From contig WYBC01000040.1 of NCBI GenBank assembly GCA_011526085.1, positions 124,001 to 188,000 on the forward strand: DNA of 64,000 nt, in the 5' to 3' direction. This document shows positions 42,944 to 52,309 of this stretch, one piece after another. Below the pieces are notes generated by a model. It had not been told where the DNA came from and ran no database searches. It saw only the letters and a program-made list of their open reading frames with translations. The position numbers and the translations under genes are program-made. Positions within the stretch are counted from its first letter, which is position 1. Every line of letters starts with the position of its first letter. This stretch comes from Lysobacter sp. GTDB taxonomy: Bacteria > Pseudomonadota > Gammaproteobacteria > Xanthomonadales > Xanthomonadaceae.

Positions 42944-44455
42944 TTGAATCGTTTTGCGTTCGGCCTTCGCTGCCGCATCGTCGCCGGGATGGGCGTGTGC
43001 CTCTCTCTCGCACTCCTCGCAGGTTGCCGGCACGCCCCCGGGCCGGCGACGCCTGCGCTCCCGGCGGCGTCTTCTTTTTCCGGTGCGGCGACGCCGCTGC
43101 CGCCGGTCTTCGACGACATCGAGCGGCGCACGTTCGACTATTTCTGGGATACCACCGAAGCCGATACCGGGCTCGCGCCGGATCGTCATCCCTCGCGGCC
43201 GTTCTCCAGCATCGCGGCGATCGGTTTCGCGCTGACGGCCTATCCGATCGGCGCGGAGCGGGGCTGGATCACCCGCGGGCAGGCGGCCGAGCGCACGCTC
43301 GCCACGCTGCGGTTCCTGCATGATGCGCCGATGGGTCCGGAAGCCGTGGGGCGTTCGGGTCACCGCGGTTTCTACTATCACTTCCTCGACATGCGCAGCG
43401 GGCAGCGATTCGACAAGTGGGTCGAACTGTCGAGCGTGGACACCGGCCTGATGATGATGGGCGTGCTGTTCGCGCAGAGTTACTACGACGGCGACGACGC
43501 GCGCGAGCGCGAGATCCGCGGTCTCGCCGAGACGCTGTACGGCCGGGTGGAATGGGATTGGATGCGGCCGCGCGCGCCGCTGATCTCGATGGGCTGGAAT
43601 CCGGAGACGCAGTCCTTCATCGATCACGACTGGAAGGGCTACAACGAAGCGATGCTGGTCTATGTGCTGGCGCTTGGTTCGCCCACGCATCCGGTGGAAC
43701 CCGAAGCCTGGACCGCGTGGACCCGCAGCTATGGCCGCAACTGGGGCGAATTCCAGGGCCAGACGCATCTGCGCTTCGGGCCGCAGTTCGGCCATCAGTA
43801 CAGCCATGTCTGGATCGATTTCCGCGGCATCCGGGATGCGTACATGCGCGAAAAGAGCGTGCGCGACAAAGGCCTCGATTATTTCGAGAACAGCCGTCGT
43901 GCGACGCTGGCGCAGCACGCCTACGCCGTGGCCAATCCGATGGGCTGGAAAGGCTACGACGACAAGGTCTGGGGACTGACCGCCAGCGATGGTCCGCAGG
44001 GCACGCGCCAGACCTGGCGCGGGCAGACGCGCGAATTCCGCGGTTACAGCGCGCGCGGTCCCGGGCCGGTCGATGGGTTCGACGACGGTACGCTCGCGCC
44101 GACCGCGGCGTTGGCATCGCTGCCGTTCGCGCCGGAGCTGGTGATTCCCGCGGCCGAGGCGATGCGCGCGCGCTACGGCGACGATCTCTACGGTCGCTAC
44201 GGGTTCCTCGATGCGTTCAACCCGAGCTTCGAGTACGACGTGGCGCTGGTCACGGGCAAGGTCGTGCCAGGCAAGGGCTGGTTCGCCAGCGACTATCTGG
44301 GCATCGACCAGGGGCCGATCCTCGCGATGATCGCCAACCACCGCGACGGTTTCGTCTGGAACGTGATGAAGCGCAATCCGCACATTCGCCGCGGGCTGGA
44401 GCGAGCGGGTTTCCGCGGCGGTTGGCTGGAGGCGCCGGCCGCGCCGGCGCGGTAG
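42944..44455 (+). CDS. GH144-like (glucoamylase family) lipoprotein
   Basis: A 503-residue protein with a lipoprotein signal (CLSLALLAGC, Cys at about 28). The mature part matches the PF10091/GH144 (alpha/alpha)6-barrel family: RRTFDYFWDTTE, FSSIAAIGFALTAYPIGAERGW, then ELSSVDTGLMMMGVLF, WNPETQSFIDHDWKGYNEAMLVY and FNPSFEYDVALV. GH144 includes endo-beta-1,2-glucanases. The start is TTG with GGAG 6 nt ahead. As an outer-membrane or periplasmic lipoprotein it would cut oligomers brought in by the receptor for the ABC importer encoded next. Confidence 0.88.
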   Translation: MNRFAFGLRCRIVAGMGVCLSLALLAGCRHAPGPATPALPAASSFSGAATPLPPVFDDIERRTFDYFWDTTEADTGLAPDRHPSRPFSSIAAIGFALTAYPIGAERGWITRGQAAERTLATLRFLHDAPMGPEAVGRSGHRGFYYHFLDMRSGQRFDKWVELSSVDTGLMMMGVLFAQSYYDGDDAREREIRGLAETLYGRVEWDWMRPRAPLISMGWNPETQSFIDHDWKGYNEAMLVYVLALGSPTHPVEPEAWTAWTRSYGRNWGEFQGQTHLRFGPQFGHQYSHVWIDFRGIRDAYMREKSVRDKGLDYFENSRRATLAQHAYAVANPMGWKGYDDKVWGLTASDGPQGTRQTWRGQTREFRGYSARGPGPVDGFDDGTLAPTAALASLPFAPELVIPAAEAMRARYGDDLYGRYGFLDAFNPSFEYDVALVTGKVVPGKGWFASDYLGIDQGPILAMIANHRDGFVWNVMKRNPHIRRGLERAGFRGGWLEAPAAPAR

Positions 44456-44464
44456 AGTCGGCGC

Positions 44465-45736
44465 ATGCGCGTCCTGATCGCGATCTGCTGCGTGGTGCTG
44501 GCGACGGCAGGATGCCGCCGCGCCGACGAGCGCACGACGATCCGCTTCTGGGCGATGGGCCGTGAGGCGGAAGTGGTCGGCGCGCTGATTCCGCAGTTCG
44601 AGCGCGAGCATCCCGGACTGCGGGTGGAGCTGCAGCAGGTGCCGTGGACGGCGGCGCACGAGAAGCTGCTCACCGCCTACGCCGCGGATGCGCTGCCCGA
44701 TATCTGCCAGCTCGGCAACACCTGGGTGCCGGAATTCGCGGAGCTGAACGCGCTGGCGCCGCTGGAGCCCTACGTCCGCACGTCGAAGGTCGTCGTCCCG
44801 GACGATTACTTCCCGGGCATCTGGGACACCAATGTCGTCGACAGCAGGCTCTACGGCGTGCCGTGGTATGTCGACACGCGACTGATGTTCTACCGCAAGG
44901 ATCTGCTCGCCGCCGCCGGCTACGACGCGCCGCCGCGCACATGGGACGAATGGATGGCGGCGATGACCGCGATCAAGCGTCAGCGCGGCAAGGATCGCTA
45001 TGCGGTGCTGCTGCCGTTGAACGAGTTCGAGCAGTTGCTGTCGCTCGCGCTGCAGCAGGACGATCCGCTGCTGCGCGACGGGCAGGGCAATCTCGACAGC
45101 CCGGGGTTCCGCCGCGCGCTGGCGTTCTACGCCGGCATGTTCGAGGCCGATCTGGCGCCGCCGATGTCGGAGACCCAGATCTCCAACGTATGGGACGAAT
45201 TCTTCAACGGCCTGTTCGTGTTCTACGTCTCCGGGCCGTGGAATATCCGCGAATTCAGGAAGCGCGCGCCGAAAGGGCTGGAGGACGCGTGGGGCACCGC
45301 GCCGCTGCCCGGTCCGGATGGCCCCGGTGCGGGTATCGCCGGCGGTACCAGCCTGGTGCTGTTCCGCCAGTCGCCGCGCAAGCGCGAGGCCTGGGCCTTC
45401 GTCGAATTCCTGTCGCGGCCCGAGATCCAGCAGAAGTTCCATGCCGAGATCGGCGACCTGCCGCCGCGGCGCAGCACCTGGGAACATCCGTCGCTGCGCA
45501 CCGATCCCTACGCCGCGGCGTTCCGCGACCAGCTCGAACGCGTGAAGCCCACGCCGAAAGTGCTGGAGTGGGAGCGCATCGTGCAGGAGATGCGGCTCGC
45601 CAGCGAACGCGTGGTGCGCGGGGGGCAGTCGCAGGACGCCGCCGTGCGCCGGCTCGATGCCAGCGTCGACGCCATGCTCGAAAAGCGACGCTGGGTCGAC
45701 GCGCGCCGCGCCGCGCGCGCGGAGTCGGCGCCGTGA
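44465..45736 (+). CDS. ABC sugar transporter solute-binding lipoprotein
   Basis: A 423-residue family-1 extracellular solute-binding protein. The lipobox is VLATAGC (Cys at 17). The body has IRFWAMGREAEVVGALIPQFE, LPDICQLGNTWVPEF and GGTSLVLFRQSPRKREAWAFVEFLSRPE, typical of sugar-binding components. It lies 9 nt after the GH144-like gene and overlaps the first permease gene by 4 nt. It should bind oligosaccharides in the periplasm for import. Confidence 0.93.
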   Translation: MRVLIAICCVVLATAGCRRADERTTIRFWAMGREAEVVGALIPQFEREHPGLRVELQQVPWTAAHEKLLTAYAADALPDICQLGNTWVPEFAELNALAPLEPYVRTSKVVVPDDYFPGIWDTNVVDSRLYGVPWYVDTRLMFYRKDLLAAAGYDAPPRTWDEWMAAMTAIKRQRGKDRYAVLLPLNEFEQLLSLALQQDDPLLRDGQGNLDSPGFRRALAFYAGMFEADLAPPMSETQISNVWDEFFNGLFVFYVSGPWNIREFRKRAPKGLEDAWGTAPLPGPDGPGAGIAGGTSLVLFRQSPRKREAWAFVEFLSRPEIQQKFHAEIGDLPPRRSTWEHPSLRTDPYAAAFRDQLERVKPTPKVLEWERIVQEMRLASERVVRGGQSQDAAVRRLDASVDAMLEKRRWVDARRAARAESAP

Positions 45737-46611
45737 GGTCGTCGCTCGCCGCTTGGACCTTCGTCGGGCCGGCGCTGGCTGTGCTTGCGGTGTTCTTCGG
45801 CCTGCCGGTGCTGGCCGCGCTGTTCCTGAGCCTCAGCGATTTCGACCTGTACGCGCTGGCGGACTGGGACAACCTGCGCTTCGTCGGTCTCGACAATTAT
45901 TTCGAACTGCTGCAGACACCGCTGTTCTGGAAATCGCTGGGCAACACCTTCTATTTCGTGCTGGTCGGCGTGCCGCTGTCGATCGCGGTGTCGCTGGGGG
46001 CCGCGCTGCTGCTGAACGCACCGGTGACGCGTTTCCGCGCGTTCTTCCGCACCGCGCTGTTCGCGCCGGTGGTCACCACGCTGGTCGCGGTGGCGGTGAT
46101 CTGGCGCTATCTGTTCCACACCAGCTACGGCCTCGTGAACTGGGCGCTGGGGCATGTCGGCATCGCGCCGGTGGATTGGCTGGGCGATCCGGACTGGGCG
46201 ATGCCCACGATCATCCTGCTCGCGGTGTGGAAGAACTTCGGCTACAACATGGTGATCTTCCTCGCGGGGCTGCAGGCGATCCCGCAGGATCTCTACGAAG
46301 CCGCGCGCATCGACGGCGCCTCGCGGCGCCGGCAGTTCTGGCACATCACGCTGCCGATGCTGGGGCCGGTGCTGATGGTCGTCGGCGTGATCACGGTCGC
46401 CGGTTACTTCCAGCTGTTCGCGGAACCCTACGTGATGACCCGCGGCGATCCGCTGCAGAGTACGGTAAGCGTGCTGTACTTCATGTTCGAGGAAGGCTTC
46501 CGCTGGTGGAATCTCGGCCGCGCGTCGGCGGTCGCGTTCCTGCTGTTCCTGATCATCTTCGCGATCACCACGCTGATGATGCGGCTGGGCCGCAGGAAGG
46601 GGCTGGTATGA
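45733..46611 (+). CDS. ABC sugar transporter permease (MalF type)
   Basis: A 292-residue inner-membrane permease with six helices. The EAA loop that docks the ATPase is EAARIDGASRRRQFWHITLP. The start is GTG at 45733 in a GTGA overlap with the binding-protein stop. It pairs with the MalG-type permease that follows by an ATGA overlap and with the ATPase encoded separately at 52310. Confidence 0.93.
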   Translation: MRSSLAAWTFVGPALAVLAVFFGLPVLAALFLSLSDFDLYALADWDNLRFVGLDNYFELLQTPLFWKSLGNTFYFVLVGVPLSIAVSLGAALLLNAPVTRFRAFFRTALFAPVVTTLVAVAVIWRYLFHTSYGLVNWALGHVGIAPVDWLGDPDWAMPTIILLAVWKNFGYNMVIFLAGLQAIPQDLYEAARIDGASRRRQFWHITLPMLGPVLMVVGVITVAGYFQLFAEPYVMTRGDPLQSTVSVLYFMFEEGFRWWNLGRASAVAFLLFLIIFAITTLMMRLGRRKGLV

Positions 46612-47456
46612 GCGCCGCCAACGGTCGCGTGGTCGGCGACTCGCGCGCGCACGCGTGGCTGGTCCATGCCGGACTGCTCGCGCTGACCCTGCTCAGCCTC
46701 GCGCCGCTGCTGTGGATGCTGTCGGTCTCGTTCATGCCGACGGGCGGCGCCAGTCGTTTTCCGCCGCCGCTGCTGCCGTCGGCGCCGACGCTGGAGAATT
46801 ACCGCGCGCTGTTCGAGCGCATCGGCATGGGCGGCTATTTCCTCAACAGCGTGCTGGTCTCGACCGCGATGACCCTGCTGTCGCTGCTGATCAACGCGAT
46901 GGCCGGCTACGCCTTCGCCAAGCTGCGCTTCGCCGGGCGCGAACGGATCTTCAAGCTGCTGCTGGCCGCGCTGGTGATTCCGTCGCAGGTGGCCATGCTG
47001 CCGCTGTTCCTGATGCTGAAACAGATGGGGATGGTGAACAGTTACGCCGGCGTGATCGTGCCGGGGCTGGCGTCGATCTTCGGCATTTTCCTCGTGCGCC
47101 AGTACGCGCGCTCGATTCCGGACGAACTGATCGAGGCCGCGCGCATCGACGGGGCGGGAGAGTGGCGGATCTTCGGTTCGATCGTGCTGCCGATGCTCAA
47201 GCCCGTGCTGGTGACCCTGGCCATCTTCACCTTCATGGGCAGCTGGAACGATTTCATGTGGCCGCTGATCGTGCTCACCGATCAGTCGAACTACACCCTG
47301 CCGGTCGCGCTGGCCTCGCTTTCGCGCGAACACATCCAGGACGTCGAGATGATGATGGCCGGCGCCGTGCTCACGGTGCTGCCGGTGCTGCTGCTGTTCC
47401 TGATGCTGCAGCGCTATTACATCCAGGGCCTGATGCTGGGTAGCGTAAAAGGCTGA
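46608..47456 (+). CDS. ABC sugar transporter permease (MalG type)
   Basis: A 282-residue inner-membrane permease with six helices. The start resembles other MalG proteins (LLALTLLSLAPLLWMLSVSF), and the EAA loop is EAARIDGAGEWRIFGSIVLP. It forms a heterodimer with the MalF-type protein. It ends the tightly coupled transporter block; the next gene starts 118 nt later past a small repeat. Confidence 0.93.
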   Translation: MSAANGRVVGDSRAHAWLVHAGLLALTLLSLAPLLWMLSVSFMPTGGASRFPPPLLPSAPTLENYRALFERIGMGGYFLNSVLVSTAMTLLSLLINAMAGYAFAKLRFAGRERIFKLLLAALVIPSQVAMLPLFLMLKQMGMVNSYAGVIVPGLASIFGIFLVRQYARSIPDELIEAARIDGAGEWRIFGSIVLPMLKPVLVTLAIFTFMGSWNDFMWPLIVLTDQSNYTLPVALASLSREHIQDVEMMMAGAVLTVLPVLLLFLMLQRYYIQGLMLGSVKG

Positions 47457-47485
47457 AAGCTCAGGGAGGTCTGAACAATGCGTCG

Positions 47486-47503
47486 CCCCGGCGAAAGCCG
47501 GGG
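47486..47503. repeat. Small GC-rich palindromic repeat (CCCCGGC-GAAA-GCCGGGG)
   Basis: A perfect 7-bp stem with a GAAA tetraloop, in the context CGTCGCCCCGGCGAAAGCCG followed by GGGTCCAG. This sentence-like sequence is a common dispersed element in Xanthomonadaceae genomes. Here only one half-unit is present, between the permease gene and the large glycosidase gene; it may also act as an RNA hairpin. Confidence 0.6.
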
Positions 47504-47574
47504 TCCAGCCCTTCGGCAAATCGTTGATGACGCCGGATTCCGGCTTGATCACACACTTTCGAGGTGCTCCAAAC

Positions 47575-50500
47575 ATGATCCTGCTTCGCCGCTCCGTGAT
47601 GGCGAGCCTGTTGATGGCGGTCGTCGGCAGTGCCTGTGCGAAAGACGCCACGCGCGTGCTCGATACCTTCGACGACCCCGCGCAGTGGCGCGTCATCGCC
47701 TCCACCCAGGTCAGCGGCACCCTCCGTGCCGACGACGGCGCACTCTGCCTCGACTACGATTTCAATGGCGTGTCCGGGTACGTCGGCCTGCAGCGCGATG
47801 TCGCCATCGATTACCCGGAGAACTACCGGTTCGACTTCAACATCCGCGGCGAGTCGCCGGCGAACGATCTGCAGTTCAAGCTCATCGATGCCAGCGGCGA
47901 CAACGTCTGGTGGGTGAATCGCCCGCGCTACGCGTTCCCGCGCGACTGGACTGCCGTGCGCTACAAGCGCAGGCAGATCGGCAAGGCCTGGGGGCCGGGC
48001 GCCGATCCCGCGCTGCGCGCCAGCGCGAAACTCGAATTCACGCTCAACAACAGCGCCGGCGGCAAGGGCCGCGTCTGTTTCGACGATCTGCGCTTCTCCT
48101 CGCTGCCGCCGGATGCGACCGAGCCGAAGATCGCATCGGCGCGCGCGACGGCCGCCGGTCGCGATGCGGCGAAGGCGATCGATGGCGATCCGGCCACGGC
48201 GTGGCGCGTGCGCGGCCGACAGCGTCTGTCGCTGGATCTCGGCGCGCCCACCGAATTCGGCGGCCTGCGCCTGGACTGGGCCGATGGCGCGCAGCCGGCC
48301 GCCTACGCGGTGCTCGCGTCGGACGAGGGTCGCGTCTGGCGCACGCTGCGCGAGGTCGCGGGCAGCGACGGCGGCCGCGACTGGATCGCGCTGCCGGAAT
48401 CCGAGACGCGCCATCTCGCGATCGAACTCCGCGGCGGCGATGAGAAAACAGCGGCGCTCGCCGAGGTTCGCGTCGAACCGCTCGCGTTCGCGGCCACGCC
48501 CAACGATTTCGTCGCTTCGGTGGCGAAGGATCAGCCGCGCGGCCGCTTCCCGCGCGGATTCAGCGGCGAACAGGCGTACTGGACGATCCTCGGTGTCGAT
48601 GGCGGACTCGAACAGGGGTTGATCGGCGAGGACGGCGCGATCGAAGTCGCCAAGGGCGGTTTCAGCATCGAGCCGTTCCTGCGCGTCGACGACGCATCAT
48701 TGAGTTGGGCCGATGTCCAGGCCTCGCAGTCGTTGCAGGACGGTTATCTGCCGATCCCGAGCGTCGACTGGTGGCATCCCGATGCGCAGCTGCGCACGAC
48801 CGCATTCGTCGACAGCGATGCGTCCGGCCGACGCACGCAGATCGTCGCGCGCTACGTGCTGCGCAACCCCGGGGGCAGCGCCCGCGACTACACGCTGGCG
48901 CTCGCGGTGCAGCCGTTCCAGGTGAACCCACCGAGCCAGTTCCTCAACACCACCGGCGGCGTCAGCCGGATCGCTGCGCTGGCCTTCGCGAACGACGGGG
49001 TCGTGCGCGTCGACGGCCGCCCGCGCGTGCATGCGCGGCGCGCACCCGACGCCGCATTCGCGACGTCGTTCGATGCCGGCATGGCCGCTGCGCATCTGGC
49101 GTCCGCGCGCCTGCCGTCGGCGCAGGCCGTCGACGACCCGACCGGTCTGGCCTCGGGCGCGATGCTGTACCGCTGGCGGCTCGCGCCGGGCGAATCGCGC
49201 GAGGTCGCCCTCGTGATTCCGATGTCGGGCGAGCCGTTCTGCGAGAACGATGCCTGCGCCGCGGAACAGCGCCAGTCGGCCGTGGCCGGGCGCTGGCGCG
49301 CGAAGCTCGACGGCGTGCGTTTCGTCGTGCCCGAAGAAGGCCGGCCGCTGGTCGACACCCTGCGCACGTCGCTCGCGCATCAGCTGATCTCGCGCATCGG
49401 CCCGCGGTTGCAGCCGGGCACGCGCTCGTACGCGCGGAGCTGGATCCGCGACGGCGCGATGATCGCCGAGGGCCTGCTGCGGATGGGCCGCGAGGATGCG
49501 GTGCTCGAATACCTCGACTGGTATGCGCCGTTCCAGTTCGAGAACGGCAAGGTGCCGTGCTGCGTCGACGACCGCGGCAGCGATCCGGTGCCGGAGAACG
49601 ACAGTCACGGCGAACTGATCTTCGCCATCGCCGACTATGCCCGCCACACCGGCGACGATGTCTTCCTGCGCCGGATGTGGCCGCACGTTCGCGGTGCGTT
49701 CGGTTACATGGAAACGCTGCGCGCCAGCGAGCGCACCGAGGACAACCGCGCGCGCGATCCCGCGTTCTACGGAATGATGCCGGTCTCGATCAGCCATGAA
49801 GGCTATTCGGCCAAGCCGATGCATTCGTACTGGGACAATTTCTGGGCGCTGCGCGGCTACAAGGACGCGGTGTGGATCGCCGAGCGTCTGGGCGAGCGCG
49901 ACGAGGCGGCGCGGATGGCCGCGGCCCGCGACGAATTCCGCGCCGATCTCGACGCCTCGCTGCGGGCGGCGACCGCGCGCCACGGCATCGATTACCTGCC
50001 GGGTGCCGCGGAGCTGGGCGATTTCGACCCGACCTCGACCACCATCGCGCTGGCGCCGGGCGGCGAACAGCACCGCCTGCCGCAGGATCTGCTGCGCAAC
50101 ACCTTCGAGCGCTATTGGCGCGAGTTCGTGCAGCGCCGCGACGGCACGCGTGCGTGGAAGGACTACACGCCCTACGAATGGCGCAACGTCGGTGCGTTCG
50201 TGCGCTTGGGCTGGCGCGAACGGGCCTGGGATGCATTGCGCTTCTTCTTCGACGACCGCGCGCCGCGCGGCTGGAACCAGTGGGGCGAAGTGGTCTCGCG
50301 CACGCCGCGCAAACCCTTCTTCCTCGGCGATCTGCCGCATGCGTGGGTGGCCTCGGATTTCATGCGCTCGGCGCTCGACATGTTCGCCTATTACCGCGAA
50401 GCCGACGACCGGCTGGTGATCGCCGCGGGCATCCCGGCGTCGTGGCTGGCGGGCGAGGGCATCGCGATCGACGGCCTGCGCACGCCGCAGGGCGTGTTCG

Positions 50501-50706
50501 GCTACGCGCTGCGTCGGGACGCGCGGCAGTTGACGCTCGACTTCGCCGCCGATGTGCGGTTGCCGCCCGGCGGCGCGGCGTTGCCGTGGCCGCTGACGGA
50601 TGCGCAGCCCGGTCGCACCACGATCGACGGCCGGTCCGCCGAATGGCGCGACGGCGAACTGCGGATTCCGCCGGGTGCGCGGCGGGTGGTGGTGGCGCTG
50701 CGGTGA
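47575..50706 (+). CDS. Large secreted six-hairpin glycosidase with two sugar-binding domains
   Basis: A 1043-residue exported protein. A signal peptide covers about 1-22 (LLMAVVGSACA). Residues about 25-183 form a beta-sandwich resembling CBM-type domains (DTFDDPAQWRVIAS and RVCFDDLRF). Residues about 195-300 are an F5/8-type (discoidin, CBM32-like) domain with AIDGDPATAWRVRG. After a middle sandwich, residues about 575-960 form an (alpha/alpha)6 barrel: SYARSWIRDGAMIAEGLLRM, PENDSHGELIFAIADYARH, MHSYWDNFWALRGYKDA and WNQWGEVVSRTP. Candidate acids are the Asp of IRDG and the Glu of GEVV. No named GH family can be assigned from sight. The start at 47575 precedes the signal peptide; an earlier Met at 47524 does not. 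Confidence 0.85.
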   Translation: MILLRRSVMASLLMAVVGSACAKDATRVLDTFDDPAQWRVIASTQVSGTLRADDGALCLDYDFNGVSGYVGLQRDVAIDYPENYRFDFNIRGESPANDLQFKLIDASGDNVWWVNRPRYAFPRDWTAVRYKRRQIGKAWGPGADPALRASAKLEFTLNNSAGGKGRVCFDDLRFSSLPPDATEPKIASARATAAGRDAAKAIDGDPATAWRVRGRQRLSLDLGAPTEFGGLRLDWADGAQPAAYAVLASDEGRVWRTLREVAGSDGGRDWIALPESETRHLAIELRGGDEKTAALAEVRVEPLAFAATPNDFVASVAKDQPRGRFPRGFSGEQAYWTILGVDGGLEQGLIGEDGAIEVAKGGFSIEPFLRVDDASLSWADVQASQSLQDGYLPIPSVDWWHPDAQLRTTAFVDSDASGRRTQIVARYVLRNPGGSARDYTLALAVQPFQVNPPSQFLNTTGGVSRIAALAFANDGVVRVDGRPRVHARRAPDAAFATSFDAGMAAAHLASARLPSAQAVDDPTGLASGAMLYRWRLAPGESREVALVIPMSGEPFCENDACAAEQRQSAVAGRWRAKLDGVRFVVPEEGRPLVDTLRTSLAHQLISRIGPRLQPGTRSYARSWIRDGAMIAEGLLRMGREDAVLEYLDWYAPFQFENGKVPCCVDDRGSDPVPENDSHGELIFAIADYARHTGDDVFLRRMWPHVRGAFGYMETLRASERTEDNRARDPAFYGMMPVSISHEGYSAKPMHSYWDNFWALRGYKDAVWIAERLGERDEAARMAAARDEFRADLDASLRAATARHGIDYLPGAAELGDFDPTSTTIALAPGGEQHRLPQDLLRNTFERYWREFVQRRDGTRAWKDYTPYEWRNVGAFVRLGWRERAWDALRFFFDDRAPRGWNQWGEVVSRTPRKPFFLGDLPHAWVASDFMRSALDMFAYYREADDRLVIAAGIPASWLAGEGIAIDGLRTPQGVFGYALRRDARQLTLDFAADVRLPPGGAALPWPLTDAQPGRTTIDGRSAEWRDGELRIPPGARRVVVALR

Positions 50707-50738
50707 AAAAAAAGCCCCGACGACCGGGTCGTCGGGGC
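50706..50738 (-). terminator. Rho-independent terminator of the GH1 gene
   Basis: An 11-bp perfect stem GCCCCGACGAC / GTCGTCGGGGC (50714-50724 and 50728-50738) with a 3-nt loop, followed on the minus strand by eight T (50713-50706). It ends the GH1 transcript and also covers the end of the convergent glycosidase gene. Confidence 0.92.
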
Positions 50739-50780
50739 GCACCGTCCCACAGGAGGGGGAGGGGGAGGTGCCGGAAACGG

Positions 50781-52169
50781 TCAGTACGGCGAGGGCTCCG
50801 CGAGCTTGCGGCCGTGGCTGGCGATCACGTCGGAGTACCAGCGTGCGCTGTCCTTGGGTGTCCGTTCCTGGGTGCCATAGTTCACGTGGACGATGCCGAA
50901 GCGCTTGGAATAGCCGAGCGACCATTCGAGATTGTCCAGCAGCGACCACACCATGTATCCGCGGATGTCCACGCCGGCGTCGATGGCATCGTGGATCGCG
51001 CGCAGATGCTTGTGCAGATAGTTGATGCGCAACGGATCGCAGACGTGGCCGTTTTCGGCCACCGGCGGGTCGAAGAACGCCGCGCCGTTCTCGGTGATGT
51101 ACACCGGCAGATCGCCGTAGGTGTTCTTGAACCACAGCAGCAGATCGGTCAGGCCCTGCGGAAACACTTCCCAGCCGGTCTCGCTGTACGTGGCCAGCGG
51201 CTGGCGCACCGCACCGGCCTTCAGCGGATAACTGTCGTTGGCCTGGGTGACGCTGCGGGTGTAGTAGTTGATGCCGACGAAATCCAGCGGCTGCACGATC
51301 AGCTTGAAGTCTTCCGGATCGAAGTCCGGCCAGGCATCGCCGAAGATTTCCTTCAGCTCCGGCGGATAGCGGCCGAGCAGCGCCGGGTGCAGGTATTGCT
51401 CGTTCATGTAGGCGTGCGCGCGTCGGGTGGCCGCGGCGTCCGCTTCGCTCTCGCTGGCGGGATATTTCGGCTCGATGTTCACCACCAGGCCGATCTCGTG
51501 CTTGCCCTCGGCGCGATACGCCTGCACCGCGGCGCCGTGGGCGCGCATCAGGTTGTGGCTGGCGATCGGCGCTTCGTATTTGCTGCGATGCCCGGGCGCG
51601 AGCGCGCCGTGCAGGTAGCCGCCGTCGGTGATCACCCACGGCTCGTTGAGCGTCACCCACTTCTTCACCCGGCCGTCGAGCGCGCGGTACAGCACGCGGC
51701 CGTATTCGGCGAACCAGTCGGCGCAGTCGCGGTTGAGCCAGCCGCCCTTGTCGTCCAGCGCCGCCGGCAGGTCCCAGTGGTACAGGGTCAGCAGCGGTTC
51801 GATGCCGTTTTCGAGCAGCGCGTCGACCAACCGCGAATAGAAGTCGAGGCCGGCCTGGTTCACCCGGCCGGTGCCCTCGGGCAGGATCCGCGACCACGAC
51901 ACGCTGAAGCGGTAGGCCTGCAGGCCGAGGTCGCGCATCAGTTTCACGTCGTCCCGCCAGCGCCGGTAGTGGTCGCAGGCGATGTCGCCATTGTCGCCGT
52001 TGAGGGTCATGCCCGGGGTGTGGGCGAAGCGGGTCCAGATGCTGGGCCCGGCGCCGTCGGCCATGGGCGATCCTTCGATCTGGTGGGCGGCGGTCGCCGC
52101 ACCCCAGAGAAAGCCCTTCGGGAACTGATATCGCGGATTGCTGGGCTGCGCGTCGGCGGGCTGGGCCAT
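50781..52169 (-). CDS. GH1 beta-glucosidase
   Basis: A 462-residue family 1 glycosidase, probably cytoplasmic as no signal peptide is visible. The acid/base Glu is in VTLNEPWV and the nucleophile Glu in YITENGAAF. The N-terminal signature FPKGFLWGAATAAHQIEG and the terminal KRFGIVHVNY are present. It would split imported beta-glucooligomers to glucose. The start at 52169 fits the family; the frame upstream passes through the operator at 52203 and is rejected. It is divergent from the ABC ATPase gene, with that operator between. Confidence 0.95.
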   Translation of the reverse strand: MAQPADAQPSNPRYQFPKGFLWGAATAAHQIEGSPMADGAGPSIWTRFAHTPGMTLNGDNGDIACDHYRRWRDDVKLMRDLGLQAYRFSVSWSRILPEGTGRVNQAGLDFYSRLVDALLENGIEPLLTLYHWDLPAALDDKGGWLNRDCADWFAEYGRVLYRALDGRVKKWVTLNEPWVITDGGYLHGALAPGHRSKYEAPIASHNLMRAHGAAVQAYRAEGKHEIGLVVNIEPKYPASESEADAAATRRAHAYMNEQYLHPALLGRYPPELKEIFGDAWPDFDPEDFKLIVQPLDFVGINYYTRSVTQANDSYPLKAGAVRQPLATYSETGWEVFPQGLTDLLLWFKNTYGDLPVYITENGAAFFDPPVAENGHVCDPLRINYLHKHLRAIHDAIDAGVDIRGYMVWSLLDNLEWSLGYSKRFGIVHVNYGTQERTPKDSARWYSDVIASHGRKLAEPSPY

Positions 52170-52202
52170 GGCGGGGTTCCTCGGGCGGGTCTTCGGTGGC
52201 AT

Positions 52203-52220
52203 CATGTAAACGGTTACATG
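52203..52220. promoter_or_regulatory. LacI-type operator between GH1 and ATPase genes
   Basis: CATGTAAACGGTTACATG, an 18-bp dyad with one mismatched pair, contains the core TGTAAACGGTTACA (52205-52218). It lies 34 nt before the GH1 start and 90 nt before the ATPase start, so one site can repress both divergent genes and link them to the LacI regulator at 38746. Confidence 0.75.
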
Positions 52221-52309
52221 AAGACTACAGCAAGCTTCGGGCTTCGCAAACCCTCCGCGCGACCGGTCGTCGCGCAAGGTGTGACGCAAGCCCCTCACGA
52301 GGACGGAAG

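Noticed and set aside
39863-45487. A 1874-codon open frame on the minus strand opposite the receptor, GH144-like and binding-protein genes
   Set aside because: The plus-strand genes have clear families and signals. The antisense frame is open only because of high third-position GC, lacks any domain and has Arg/Ala/Glu-rich composition.
49698-49712. TTCGGTTACATGG inside the large glycosidase gene as an operator
   Set aside because: Only one half-site matches and it lies deep in coding sequence.
48697-51897. A 1066-codon minus-strand frame opposite the large glycosidase, running into the GH1 region
   Set aside because: It passes the terminator at 50706-50738 and overlaps GH1 in another frame; no domain is seen.
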